From Zanthoxylum bungeanum (lineage: Eukaryota > Streptophyta > Magnoliopsida > Sapindales > Rutaceae): a DNA stretch of 64,000 nt. The notes under the pieces were generated by a model. It ran no database searches. It was not told the origin of the DNA and was given only the letters and a program-made list of their open reading frames with translations. Shown one piece after another: positions 25,732-36,120 of this stretch (position 1 is the stretch's first letter; each line of letters starts with the position of its first letter). The stretch spans positions 223,205 to 287,204 of the forward strand of contig SKCR01036774.1 in the NCBI GenBank assembly GCA_019454045.1. The letters are read 5' to 3'. Position numbers and translations under genes: made by a program.

Positions 25732-25744
25732 TCTTTTTATAGGC
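25732..25744 (-). promoter_or_regulatory. TATA box of the solo LTR
   Basis: On the minus strand CCTATAAAAAGAA is followed by a pyrimidine-rich, AUG-poor stretch like a retroelement transcript start. Predicted from sequence only. Confidence 0.45.
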
Positions 25745-27504
25745 AAGGGTGAATCCATGTTTGAAAAGGAAATGGACCAATTAGTGTTTTACAAGGAAAA
25801 TCTATATTGATTGGGGAGAAGATTTGTTTAGATTAGGAATATGTTTATTTGATTTGTTTTATTTAGGTAGGGACATATTTTATATTTTATTTGATTTATT
25901 TTAATTTGGTATGTGATTTTTTAGATTTGTTTTAATTTCACCATGTGTTAATATGTGTTTTATTAATTTGGATAAGTTTTATGGGCCTTGGTGGGCTAAT
26001 TGGGCTTGGGTGTGAGGCTAGCAGCAAAACCAGAAGTACCGACACCGTTCGAACGCCGATTCGAACGCTACACGAACACCCGCAATCTGTCTGACGTTCG
26101 AACGTGTTAACGAATGCAGCACGAACGAAAGCAGTGAACATGTGAATTGAATCTTTTGACATACTTATTCTGAATTTCCCTTTCGACGTCCGTTTCCCGC
26201 GACTTCCGTGACTTAAAATGTAGTGTCTCCAAATGAGACTCATCATAGGGACTTACATGCAAAAATGCAGTGCCTACACTAGCCCACTACTCTATCGACA
26301 TGGTTCGTACATTGTCCGGTCAGTGTGCGTGACTCAAACAGTGGATGCTCGATATGTATTTTGAAAAGTTTGTATCAAAGATTTATTTTTGATTTAAGCA
26401 TATTTATGTTTTAGGGGGAAAAATGATTTTAAAAAGATTACGTTTTGATTTTGATACATTTCAATATCGTTTATGATATTATATGATATTATATGTTTCT
26501 ATCACAGTGTTTGTACATGATTTTTACGGTTTTATAATTTGAAATGATATGTTTCCGTCGTGGTGCTGTATAGGGGTTTGTCCAACTGCAGTGGACCGAC
26601 TCGTTACCTTCTGTCAACAGGTAATCATTTCATTCATTGTCCGATCTGTGCGCACGATTTGGGCATTGGGCGCTAGTTATGTTTCCTCCAGTTAAGTTAT
26701 GTTAGATGCTTGATACGAATTTACGATGATGAATTTTTAAAATTGATTTTGTTTACAGTAAAAGTGTTTTTCAAATATGTTTTCTAGATTTTTTTTGAAA
26801 GAGATTGTTATACGTTTTTCATTTTAATGATGACAGAGATGGACAGATTTCAAACTATCAACATCATAAGAGTATGTATGATTATGTGTCACTTTTGACT
26901 GTGATGATGGATGTATTTGTTGGTATAAAAGTTTATGTTCGTTATAAGAGTACGTATGTAAGTTTATAGTTAGTCACAGATCTTTTGAGTATTGTGATGA
27001 TTATGTATGATTTGTTGGTAGCTATACAAAATAATATGTTAGACTGGATATATACATATGTAAACTTTGGTGTTGATAGCGTTTACAGCTGTGATATGAA
27101 ATGACATGATGTGAAATGAATACGTTCCGTTTCTGATTGTGGACGGAATAAATAATATGAGATTCGTATTAAGTTTTTCATTTTTATACTATATCTGATT
27201 GCTTGTAAGGAACCTGTGTTATGATGAATGTGATTAACTGTATAGAATTTGTGTATGGCTTTCTGTTTCTGTGATGGATGAGTTTAAATGGTTTGAGGAA
27301 ATTCTTATGAGTGAATGTGAATTGAAATGACAAGTTTGGTTTGATTCTGGTATGAAATGTTTGATTCAACTTATTTTGCTTTGAAATAGTATGACATGTA
27401 TTGATATATGAAATACGTAGTTTTTGAAAATGTGTAAGTTAGATGACTTCCGAATACGGATAAGATTGTCATGTATGTGCGTTTAGTTCCGAATGATTTG
27501 ACAT

Positions 27505-27550
27505 AAGGACAGAGAAATTTCGATGATGAAATTTTATAAGGAGGGGAGAA
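27505..27550 (+). other. 3' terminal motif and polypurine tract of G
   Basis: GAAATTTCGATGATGAAATT is followed by AAGGAGGGGAGAA and then TGTAACAC, the start of the 3' LTR. Confidence 0.75.
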
Positions 27551-29175
27551 TGTAACACATCAGTCATACCCGATATGATAAACCATCATGCATAATATCT
27601 TAGAAGTTATCAAATAATGTTTAAATAGGTTTCGCACTTTAGAAATCTCATTTGGAGGTCCCGGATAAATTTTTAAACTCAACACCTTTACTATTCATCT
27701 GAGTCAACAACCAATTCTTCCGTATTTCAGACCTAACTTTTTCATATGAACTCTAATTTTTATGAATTTTATATTTTCGGAAATCTAAGACCAAATTCTA
27801 CAACTTTCGTTTTGAAGATTTTCCCAAATTCGGAACGGAAACTAGCTGAAAATATAGTTTAAAATTCGGATGAATAGTAACTATATATTTTGAAATAAGT
27901 TGTACATATGGAAAAAAGTGAGCCACTACTTTTAATCCAGAAAAATCAACCCTCTCTTATAAAATAAACATTATTCATTCATCTTCTTGATACTTCCAAG
28001 AACGTGGATAGCTCTCTCAAATCTCTCTCTCTCATTTTCTTCTCATTCTCACGGTTTTGAAGGAAATAATTGATGATTTCAAGCTCCAAACCACACAAAG
28101 TAAGTTACTAATACTCTATCTTCCATATTTTTCGAATTTTGAGTAAGAAAATGAAACCCCCAAATTCGCACATTAAGAACCCTAGAATTTCACTTTGGCA
28201 TTCTAGCTTCATTAGAGTTTGAAGCATCCATTTTCATGCACTTTATGATATATTACCCATGCATTAAACTTTTTTTAGATGAATGTTTGCCCAATTTTCC
28301 ATAACATGCAAGGGCTGGTCAAATTTTCAAGTTAGTAGGGGGTTGTTTTGGGTTGTCTTTGTGAATGAATGATGATGGTATGCGTTTTTGGTGTTGTTTT
28401 AAGATGAGTTAGTGTGATGGATGTTGAAGAAAATACAATGTGTATAAGAAACCCCATTGCCGAATTTTATAGTACATTAAGGGACTGTTTTGTTGATTTT
28501 TGAATGAGAAATGAGGATGATTCATGTGATGAGTAATGGTAGAGCATGTTTTGTGTTGTAATGACATGAAGCTTGCTAGATGCATAATGATTTCCATGAC
28601 CGAGAACTATATAACTTGTTCAGGGGCAGTTTTTGTTGTTTTTAGATAATGTGTGATGATAGTTTATGCACTTGAATGTGTTATATCATGTGTTGTGTTG
28701 TGTGGTATTGTGATGAAAACTTTTAGGTAGCTATTCTCAAGGTATTTGGCCAAATCCTAAATGATCACGTAGAAGAAATTATTTGCATTTTTATTGAGAA
28801 ATGGTAAAGAATTATAGTTAAAAAGTAATTTTAGTAATGATTTAGCATGAATTGGTTATAGCTTAAGTTGAACACTCAAAGTGTGTACTTTACTTCGTGA
28901 ATTTTCAAGTAGCGTAACTTGATATGGGTGTGTGGATAGTTTATGTTTTTGATGACTATAAGCAATGGTTCGTAAGTTTCATTATGCTATAATATGAGTT
29001 TTATTTAGTAAGATGAAAGACTTTAATGGTTGAAAATATTTTGTTTTATGGGTACTGGATTAATATTATTTATGTTTTAGTTATTGGTTTACGATGATGT
29101 TTGGAATTAGACCACCTTGGTCGAATGATAAAGGGAGGAAAACTTGTTAATAGGCTTATATTGGAGGTTTCAAAT
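27551..29175 (+). repeat. 3' LTR of G (truncated)
   Basis: Starts TGTAACACAT. It preserves the sites that are empty for hAT copy 1 (near 28830) and for C1 (near 28875), which allowed both insertions to be defined. Similarity to the 5' LTR ceases at about 29176, equal to 21266 in the 5' copy; the remaining 1.4 kb is absent. Confidence 0.75.
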
Positions 29176-30065
29176 ACCTAATTTAGCAAGAACATATTGA
29201 ATCTACATTATTAATATTGAAGAACATGAGGAAGGGAATGAAAAATACCTTGAAGATAAGGAGAGCTCATTCAAACTTACGTAACGAGAGAAGTTTTTGA
29301 TGAATGAAGCAAATGAGCCTCCAAAAACCCTCTTATACTCGTCTCACCTTTTGGCGCTTCATTTTCCCGCCTATAGACTCCTCGAAACTCTCGCCAGGTC
29401 TACGGTATAGCGAAGGCCCAAAAATTTCAAAACCTATTTTATGAAACCTATTGGAGGCCCAACGAGGAAGAAATGACAAACCTAGTCGTCGACTAAGGAC
29501 ATTCCAAAAGAATGTGGCTATGGTAACTTAAAAGAGAACAGCTTTCTACGAAGATCTAGAATCTCTATTTTCCTCATTCGACAGACGAAGATACTTATTC
29601 ATCGCAAAGTACATGGAACCTTATTCATTGGTCCCTAATTATCCCAGATGACAACGAAACATCTTCCATGTATGACATCTTCTCCAAACAACAAGATTAC
29701 TGACCTTATTCCCAGTTGATATAAATAGTATATGTTCTTGCAAGAGTATCTCTCTTTGGCCTAGACGACATAACATGGTTAGTCAGAAGAGCCATCCATT
29801 GCCCGAACGACATGGACCCCAAACGACAGGTATAAACGTCATTACCTTGCTACTAACCATGTCCATGATTTCATACAGGCAACGTCATATGCCAAACAAA
29901 TTCCATTCGACTCGAAAATGTGAACCCATGGCAGCGTTGGCCAATTTCTAAATTCTATCAAAATTAGCGTTGGACAATTTCAGATGACCCAGTCACCAGA
30001 CGACATGTAAAAGTATTTTCTCCTTATTACTAAACATGATTCATGGTTTCAAGCTCGCAGGTAAT
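29176..30065. other. Unassigned segment before the L2 repeats
   Basis: No gene is seen. 29176-29460 has a composition unlike its surroundings and could be captured DNA. From about 29500 on, words such as GACGAC, CCATTCGAC and CTTCATC resemble decayed L1/L2 interior. Confidence 0.4.
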
Positions 30066-31010
30066 GTCATACGACATAAATGAAAACCTGGACCTTCATT
30101 TGGTCTAGACGACATAGAAGACTCCCCCGGACCCTCAGCAGGTCTGGTCGACTGGAGATTATCCTGGCCTTCATCTAGTTCAGTCGACGGGAACATTCCC
30201 TATGACTTATGTCGAGTCGAGATCAAGACCCGGACATTCATCTTGGCCAGACGATATAGAAGACTCTCTCGGAATCTCAGCAGGTCTGGTCGATTGGAGA
30301 TTATCCTCGCCTTCATCTGCTCCAGACGACATAGAATACTCCCCCAGACCCTCAGCAGGTTTGGTTGACTGGAGATTATCCTGGCCTTCACCTGGTCTAA
30401 TCGACGAGAACATTCCCCATAACTCATGTCGAGTCAAGTTCAAGACCTGGACATTCATCTGGTCCAGACAACATATAAGACTCCCCTGGACCCTGAGCAG
30501 GTCTAGTTGATTGGATATTATCTTGGCCTTCATCTGGTCCAGTCGACGGGGAACATTCTCCATGACTCATGTCGAGTCATCAAGACATGGACTTTCATTT
30601 GGTCCAGACGACATAGAAGACCCCCCAGACCCTCAGCAGGTCTGGTCGACTGGAGATTATTATGGCCTTCATCTGGTCCAGTCGACGGGAACATTCCTCA
30701 TGGCTCATGTCGAGTCAAGTTCAAAACCTGGACCTTTATTTGGTCAGAAGACATATAAGACTCTCCCGGACCCTCAGCAGGTCTGGTCGACTGGAGATTA
30801 TCCTAGCATTCATCTGGTCTAGGCGACGGGAACATTCCCCATATCTCGTGTTGAGTCAACATCAAGACCCGGACCTTCATCTAGTCCAAACGACATAGAA
30901 AACTCCCTCGGACCCTCAGTAGGTCTGGTCGTTTGGAGAATACTCTGACCTTCATCTGGTCTAATCAACAGGTTCATTCCCCACAAACTCATGACGGTCT
31001 CACATATCAA
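30066..31010. repeat. About 141-bp tandem array of L2
   Basis: The word CCCTCAGCAGGTCTGGTCGA or a near variant begins near 30130, 30272, 30349, 30490, 30630, 30771 and 30913. Spacings are about 140-142 bp, with one short unit of 77 bp. Units carry AGTCGACGGGAACATTCC and CATGTCGAGTC, the latter shared with the 100-bp array of L1. Open frames in both directions across this area are products of the periodicity. Confidence 0.88.
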
Positions 31011-31192
31011 TATCCAAATCTGGTCGATTGAGGTTCATTCTTGATATTTAATTAGTTTCATCAACATGGTTTGACCATTGACAAGTCCAAGCGACATCAA
31101 CATCCAAGTACGCCTACATCAACCCCAGACGACATATTAATCGAATACACTCCAAGCCAAGAACTCTTTGACTTAGAGAGTATATGAAAAAC

Positions 31193-31814
31193 TGTACGGG
31201 CCAAATTTGGGCCAATGGCATATTTGTCTTTCACCTGGGGCCCTATGTCAGGTAAAGCCCAAACAGTACATAGACCTAGTTTGGGCTGGTGATCCAATTG
31301 ACTTTGCAGGCCCAATTTCAATCAATGCCGATTTTCCAACAGGGACCCAACCAAAAAATATCCCTTCATAAATTAATTATTTTCCATACAATTAGATGAT
31401 TCATCACCGAAAGATGAATGGTAAATATGTTAGTAGGCCCCGCCTTAATAAATACGACCCATATTCCAACTAATAGACTATTGCTTAGTCTATAAAAGGA
31501 AACAAAATTCAGAATTACATTCATTCCAAGCTTAAGCACTCTTACTTAAGCTCTCAAAGCCTCTCACTCTCTAAACACCGACCTACCGCCCTCACGGCAG
31601 TCCATAGAGGTCAAGATAACCTTAGACCTTGCTCTCCCATTTACCTTATTTACCACTCATCTTCGCTATTGACTTGAGTGTCGGAGTGCCTACGGCACCC
31701 AACATACCGGTGGGTAGAGACTCCCCGCTCATTCTACCTTCGCTTTGTAGGATCTATAGAACCCCATCATATAAATTCTTGATTGTAGACCGAAGGCGAA
31801 ATCCAATGTCTACA
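31193..31814 (+). repeat. 3' LTR of L2, an L1-family element
   Basis: Starts TGTACGGGCC, ends TGTCTACA, and has the same length (622 bp) as the L1 LTRs, from which it is clearly diverged. The preceding GACTTAGAGAGTATATGAA matches the tract before L1's 3' LTR. No 5' LTR was found in the window, so L2 is truncated. Confidence 0.8.
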
Positions 31815-31874
31815 GAAACATCTTCGGTCGGAGCAGAAGCATCAGTAGGATGAGGCACCGAGCTCAGGGGGCGG

Positions 31875-33895
31875 TGTTGGACAATTATGACCCATAACGT
31901 CACTATTTGTACAAATCACGGTGTTGTTGTACAAATTAACTATGTGACAAAGGAGATTGCACTCTTATCATTTGTGATTAGATCACCAAGATATATAAAT
32001 GATAGGAGGTCCCTGTGATTTGTTCCTGGATTGAGAATGATATGAGACAGTATCAATCCATGAAGGATAAATCATTAAATATCCCTAGTCATAGCATTAT
32101 CGAGATTGGACATCGATGAATGCGTAAAAGACTAGTATTACACTTGTGCGCGTTGTGAGGGCACAACGGCATAGTTCTCATATATTTGGGTATAGGATAC
32201 TCATGCAAGTGTAATAGGAGGTTGTGTTTCACCGATGGTACGGGAAACAGCTTCGCTCTGGACAGACCCCCTCGGAATTCCATTGGTAGTATGACTATAT
32301 GTCTATGGAAGTCCGAAATCAGGTTAGGTGTATTTGGTCTTAACCTAAGACTTGCACCGCTAACACTTGCGACAATCAATATACTTTGGTTGCGGTCATC
32401 CAGGGCTTTAACAGGTTCTGTGTACGCCTATGCTGGGTATATTGAGAATCGTAGTGTGTTGGGTGTGATGTCAAGACGGAAGTGTCACTCCAGTCATATG
32501 GAGATGATGATCGCGTAGGGATACATAACTGGTTCTCTAAAAAGGTTGCAACCGTCGGGATAATATGACTTGGTCATGATTATCCGATATTAAAGAGACT
32601 AGTTGCTCGTAATCCGATATATGCTTCGTACGGGGCAGACACTGTACCAGCCCCAGGCCTTGCATGTGATCATCTGATACTGGACAGAAATACGCAATAC
32701 TAAGTATACTACGTCTGATATTGATCCTTTATTCCTGTAAGGATATTTCTGGAGAATTGGGTAGGCATGGCGCTTTGCTAGAAGCCAAACTTGTCTTGTA
32801 AATCGGTGAAACGTAGTACGAGGTACTTACGTGTTCGGATAGTCTGACGACCGTATTTACTGTCAACATATCCGCGGATCTCATGGGTCGCTTCCCGAAG
32901 ATTCACCGATGACGTATGACTCGCACTTTTAATTAATCTGGGATTAATAAGATGAGAGAGAAAATTAATCTGAGATTAATTGCGAAGATATTTTATCTGG
33001 GATAAAATATCATTTAAAGAGAGAAAGCGATTAATTTGGAATTAATCGATTAATTGATATATTCGGTATATTAAACGAAATTAGATTTCGACGCGGAATT
33101 GAAATTTGATTTTAATTCGGGCGAACGAGTTAATTTAGAATTAATTCGTTAGCGACGTGAATAGTGATTTCGCTAGGCATAATCATTTAATTACGTCACA
33201 ACGGAAAATTCGTTGATTTGGAATTAGCGAACCCGAGCCCGAGATTATTTGCGAGCGCATTCACATTTCGAATTCGAGTTCGGCACGCAAGTCAAATCAA
33301 GCGTCAAATCGCTAGTCACATCAAGCGTCAAATCATGTCACTTTGAGTGATGTGACAATTGATTGATTGATGGATTGATTGATTGATGTTAGTGGTTGGC
33401 ATTTATGGCTTTTTATTGTTTGACTTTTTAAAGCCAAAATTTGGTATATGTTTTTAGAAAATGAAATACCAAAAACCAATTACACAATTTTATCTCTCTC
33501 TCCTCCATATTCTCTCCCTCTCTCACGCCCATTGGGGCTTATTTTCTTCACTAGTTTGCAGGGCAAAACCGTGAGCAGTAAGGGAAGCAAGTGCGATTTT
33601 GTGGCAAAATCAAGAGTGCTAGCACATTCCGGGATCATGCGAAGGTGATTGGGAAGTCCACCCATGAGCCGGGAATCATTTTGCAAAGCTTGGAGCTTGG
33701 AAGATGACCTCCAATGGCCGAAACAGATAGGAAATTCACTGCACTGCCGTGAGCAGTCCACTGCCGAGCAGAAAAGTTTTTGTTCGTCAAAGCGTCGCTC
33801 AACCGATCGATGTAAGTATTCCGCGACTTTCTCGATTGTATTCACACATGTTCATGCTTGTTTATTGATCCTTGGGACCTTAGTAAACTCCAACA
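31875..33895 (+). repeat. LTR of second C1-family Copia copy (A)
   Basis: Starts TGTTGGACAATTATGACCC and ends CTCCAACA (2021 bp), colinear with the C1 LTR. A primer site follows, so it stands as a 5' LTR. A short GATT tandem run lies at 33359-33388. It has the fullest inverted-repeat array (32933-33145). The 60 bp between L2 and this LTR are unassigned. Confidence 0.85.
32933..33145. repeat. Array of eight short inverted repeats in LTR A
   Basis: Inverted repeats follow one another at 32933, 32965, 32987, 33028, about 33055, 33076, about 33096 and about 33125. The third has perfect 11-bp arms (GATATTTTATC / GATAAAATATC) around TGG; the fourth perfect 9-bp arms (CGATTAATT / AATTAATCG) around TGG. 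Others have TGA, TAG or TTG between the arms, and one has TTCGG. The last two contain one G-T wobble each. Confidence 0.85.
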
Positions 33896-33896
33896 A

Positions 33897-33912
33897 TGGT
33901 ATCATGAGCAAG
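33897..33912 (+). other. Primer-binding site of Copia A
   Basis: TGGTATCATGAGCAAG, close to the tRNA-Met complement and to the C1 primer site. Confidence 0.75.
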
Positions 33913-36120
33913 GAAAAGCATGAAATTGGTTTAGGGTTAAAATTTGGGTAATTGATTTTGAGCATGTTTAAATGAAATTAGATGATTTTGTATGCTTAAT
34001 TGATGTTGAATTGAAGATTGATTGGATCAATTTCAAGAAAATTGGATTGGATCATTTTTCCCCAAATTGTTGAGGCTTGGCCGAATACTATGCCCTAAAT
34101 ATGTCTTGGGATTTTTTGATTTTTGATCATTGAATGTGTTGGAAATCATTCGGGAATATGATTTAATGTCGATTGTGGAATTAATTGGATTGAAACCAAA
34201 TCGGATATAATTTCCCCACAAATGCCAAGACTTTGAGCATGTAAAATTGGGTTTGATTTTAATTAAATTGTGTTGGACATGATTTAATATTAATGAGCAT
34301 GATTAATTGTACAAATTTGGTGTTTTGGAAATATTGACTTGGGTAATTAATAATGCTATGCACTTTAGGTAATTAATTGGGAATTTGGAATTTGGCAATT
34401 TAATTGAATTGGGCTAATTTTGGAAATTGGGCTTGAAATGTTGTTATTGGGCTTAGTTGTACTAAATTGGGTTTAGGCAAAATTGGTTGGATCCAATTGG
34501 GACCAAAACCGCCTCCATAAAGCTCAAATGCGACTTAATGGACCTTTAAAGTTTAATTGGGCCTAATGGGCCTAAATTGATTTATGGGCTTATGGGGTAA
34601 CTCCCGGATTGGACTTTGGTTATGGGTTTGACCCGAGTTGACCAAAATTCTACGCCTCAAGAAATTAATTAAAAGCCCATTGGACTTTAATTAAATTAAC
34701 GTTGGACGTTAATCGGGCTTTGAGACCCGTAATGATTAAATTTGGAATTTAAGTCGTAAAGGTTCGTTAATAAAGTGTAGTATTTAATTTGGAATTAAAT
34801 AAGCAAATTAGAATTAAATGCATATTGAATTGGATTTAATTATGTAATTAATTTAATTCAAGAATTCGTACTTTGAGTACTTATTCGCAAAAACGAGTTT
34901 GACTCGAGCAAAATCAAATCGTTGTTTGAACATTGGATGATCACTAATTATCAGATTAATTAATTGGATTAGATTGATTGATAACATGCTTGTGTGAATA
35001 CATGGTTGCGATGCATGAATAATGTATATCGGATGAATATTAGATGGGTGGGGCAATTTTAGAAATTGTTGTAATAAATTTGATTTATTAATTGGACCTG
35101 CGTGTCCAGCCTTATTACCTCCTTATTCTTTGTATTCTCTTCTCACATATTCCCCTCAATGTAAATGAGGTTTCTTTAGAAGTGTAGTGTAACGGGTAGA
35201 AGAAATATTTGTGCTAGCGGGAGAGAGAAAGGGAGAGATTTGATCTAGGATCATTGTGTAAAGTATCCATCCGCATATCATTATTATTTTATTCATATGC
35301 GCTTTATTATGTGTTTAGAATGCATGTTTAAGGGTGTATGATGATGAGACCTTAACAAAGATAATAAATTTGTTGCCAATTTGCACTCGAAAAAACCCTC
35401 GCAAAATATTAAGCGTCTTTCCTTCCATTGAGTGATTCTTACTCAAGATCCGAGACTGGCATTGGCTTGTTGGCCAAAGTCAATGCCTTTGTCCGTCGAG
35501 GATGCGTTTGAATCATGAAGGCTTTGTTCCATGTCAGTGTCTTGTCCAAGTTGTGGTTTGTTGGCCAAAGTCAAGACCACTTCTTGTCCATCGACATTGA
35601 TTACGAAGCTTTCCATGGTCAATGGGTCGCGCTTAACTGGGATCACTAAGTTTGTTGTTCCAAAGCCAATACTTAGTTGATTCAGAGGAAAAAGGTTAGG
35701 TAATACATTGGATGTATTGGCATATATAAGATATATGTTTCGGACTTGGATCCAATCGATCTTAGAGATCTACCTAGTTAATTATCATACAATTTGTTGG
35801 CCAAAGTCAAGATTGTGTGATATTTAACGGGATCCTAGCCCGTTAGGAAACACGGTTTCCCGAGTACTCGACAGAGGGTTAGAGGCTCGCCGAAAAATAG
35901 TGGGAGGCAAGAATTGAATTTGCAATATTCGTTTAATTACTTGCCATACGCGCTCAAATCAAATATCAATTCGTCAAATAGATTAAATGTTAGATGGACT
36001 AATATTTAAATAGTTTTTTTAAATAAATAGTTGGACTATATTCAAACTATTCATTTATAGTTGATTTTATAATTGGATTATAGTAATCAATATAATATCT
36101 TGGAGAGTTAATGACTATTC
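33913..36120 (+). other. Leader of Copia A
   Basis: Colinear with the C1 leader and without sense-strand coding. It contains TTGTTGGCCAAAGTCAA near 35467, 35560 and 35794, the same relative places as in C1, and the antisense frame at 35443-35740. Confidence 0.75.
35443..35740 (-). CDS. Antisense open frame in the Copia A leader
   Basis: The frame reads NLFPLNQLSIGFGTTN, IPVKRDPLT, FVINVDGQE, LTLANKPQLGQDTDM and ends GQQANASLGS at a TGA (35443-35445). The upstream limit is uncertain; the valine at 35644-35646 is coded by GTG, where C1 has ATG. Of about 15 changed bases against C1 over the shared part, I count about 7 in first, 1 in second and 7 in third codon positions, with mostly conservative replacements. 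No family is recognised. Confidence 0.45.

Larger units (their letters stand above)
23403..26278 (-). mobile_element. Solo LTR, 2.9 kb, probably Gypsy Tat/Ogre-like
   Basis: It runs TGTAGGACAC to TGCCTACA and has a perfect target duplication CTAGC at 23398-23402 and 26279-26283. No second LTR or interior exists, so it arose by LTR-LTR recombination. The minus orientation is inferred from a TATA box followed by a transcript-like leader, and from a GGCGACTCC word in the distal part on that strand. It contains two families of internal repeats (24024-24370 and 24475-24895). Confidence 0.8.
22667..27550 (+). mobile_element. Interior of Gypsy-derived element G (no gag-pol), split by a solo LTR
   Basis: Without the inserted LTR the interior is only about 2 kb. 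No gag or pol motif is visible. Near 23125-23310 and again at 26548-26570 it has repeated words of the TGTTTCCGTCGAGGTGCTTGAT type. A purine-rich stretch of G, A runs at 23048-23086. The 3' end carries the AATTTCGATGATGAAATTT motif, common just before the 3' LTR of chromovirus-type Gypsy elements (recalled). Primer site and purine tract are kept, so this looks like a non-autonomous deletion derivative. Confidence 0.65.

Noticed and set aside
30200..30898. Open frames of up to 118 aa on both strands
   Set aside because: They are by-products of the 141-bp tandem array.
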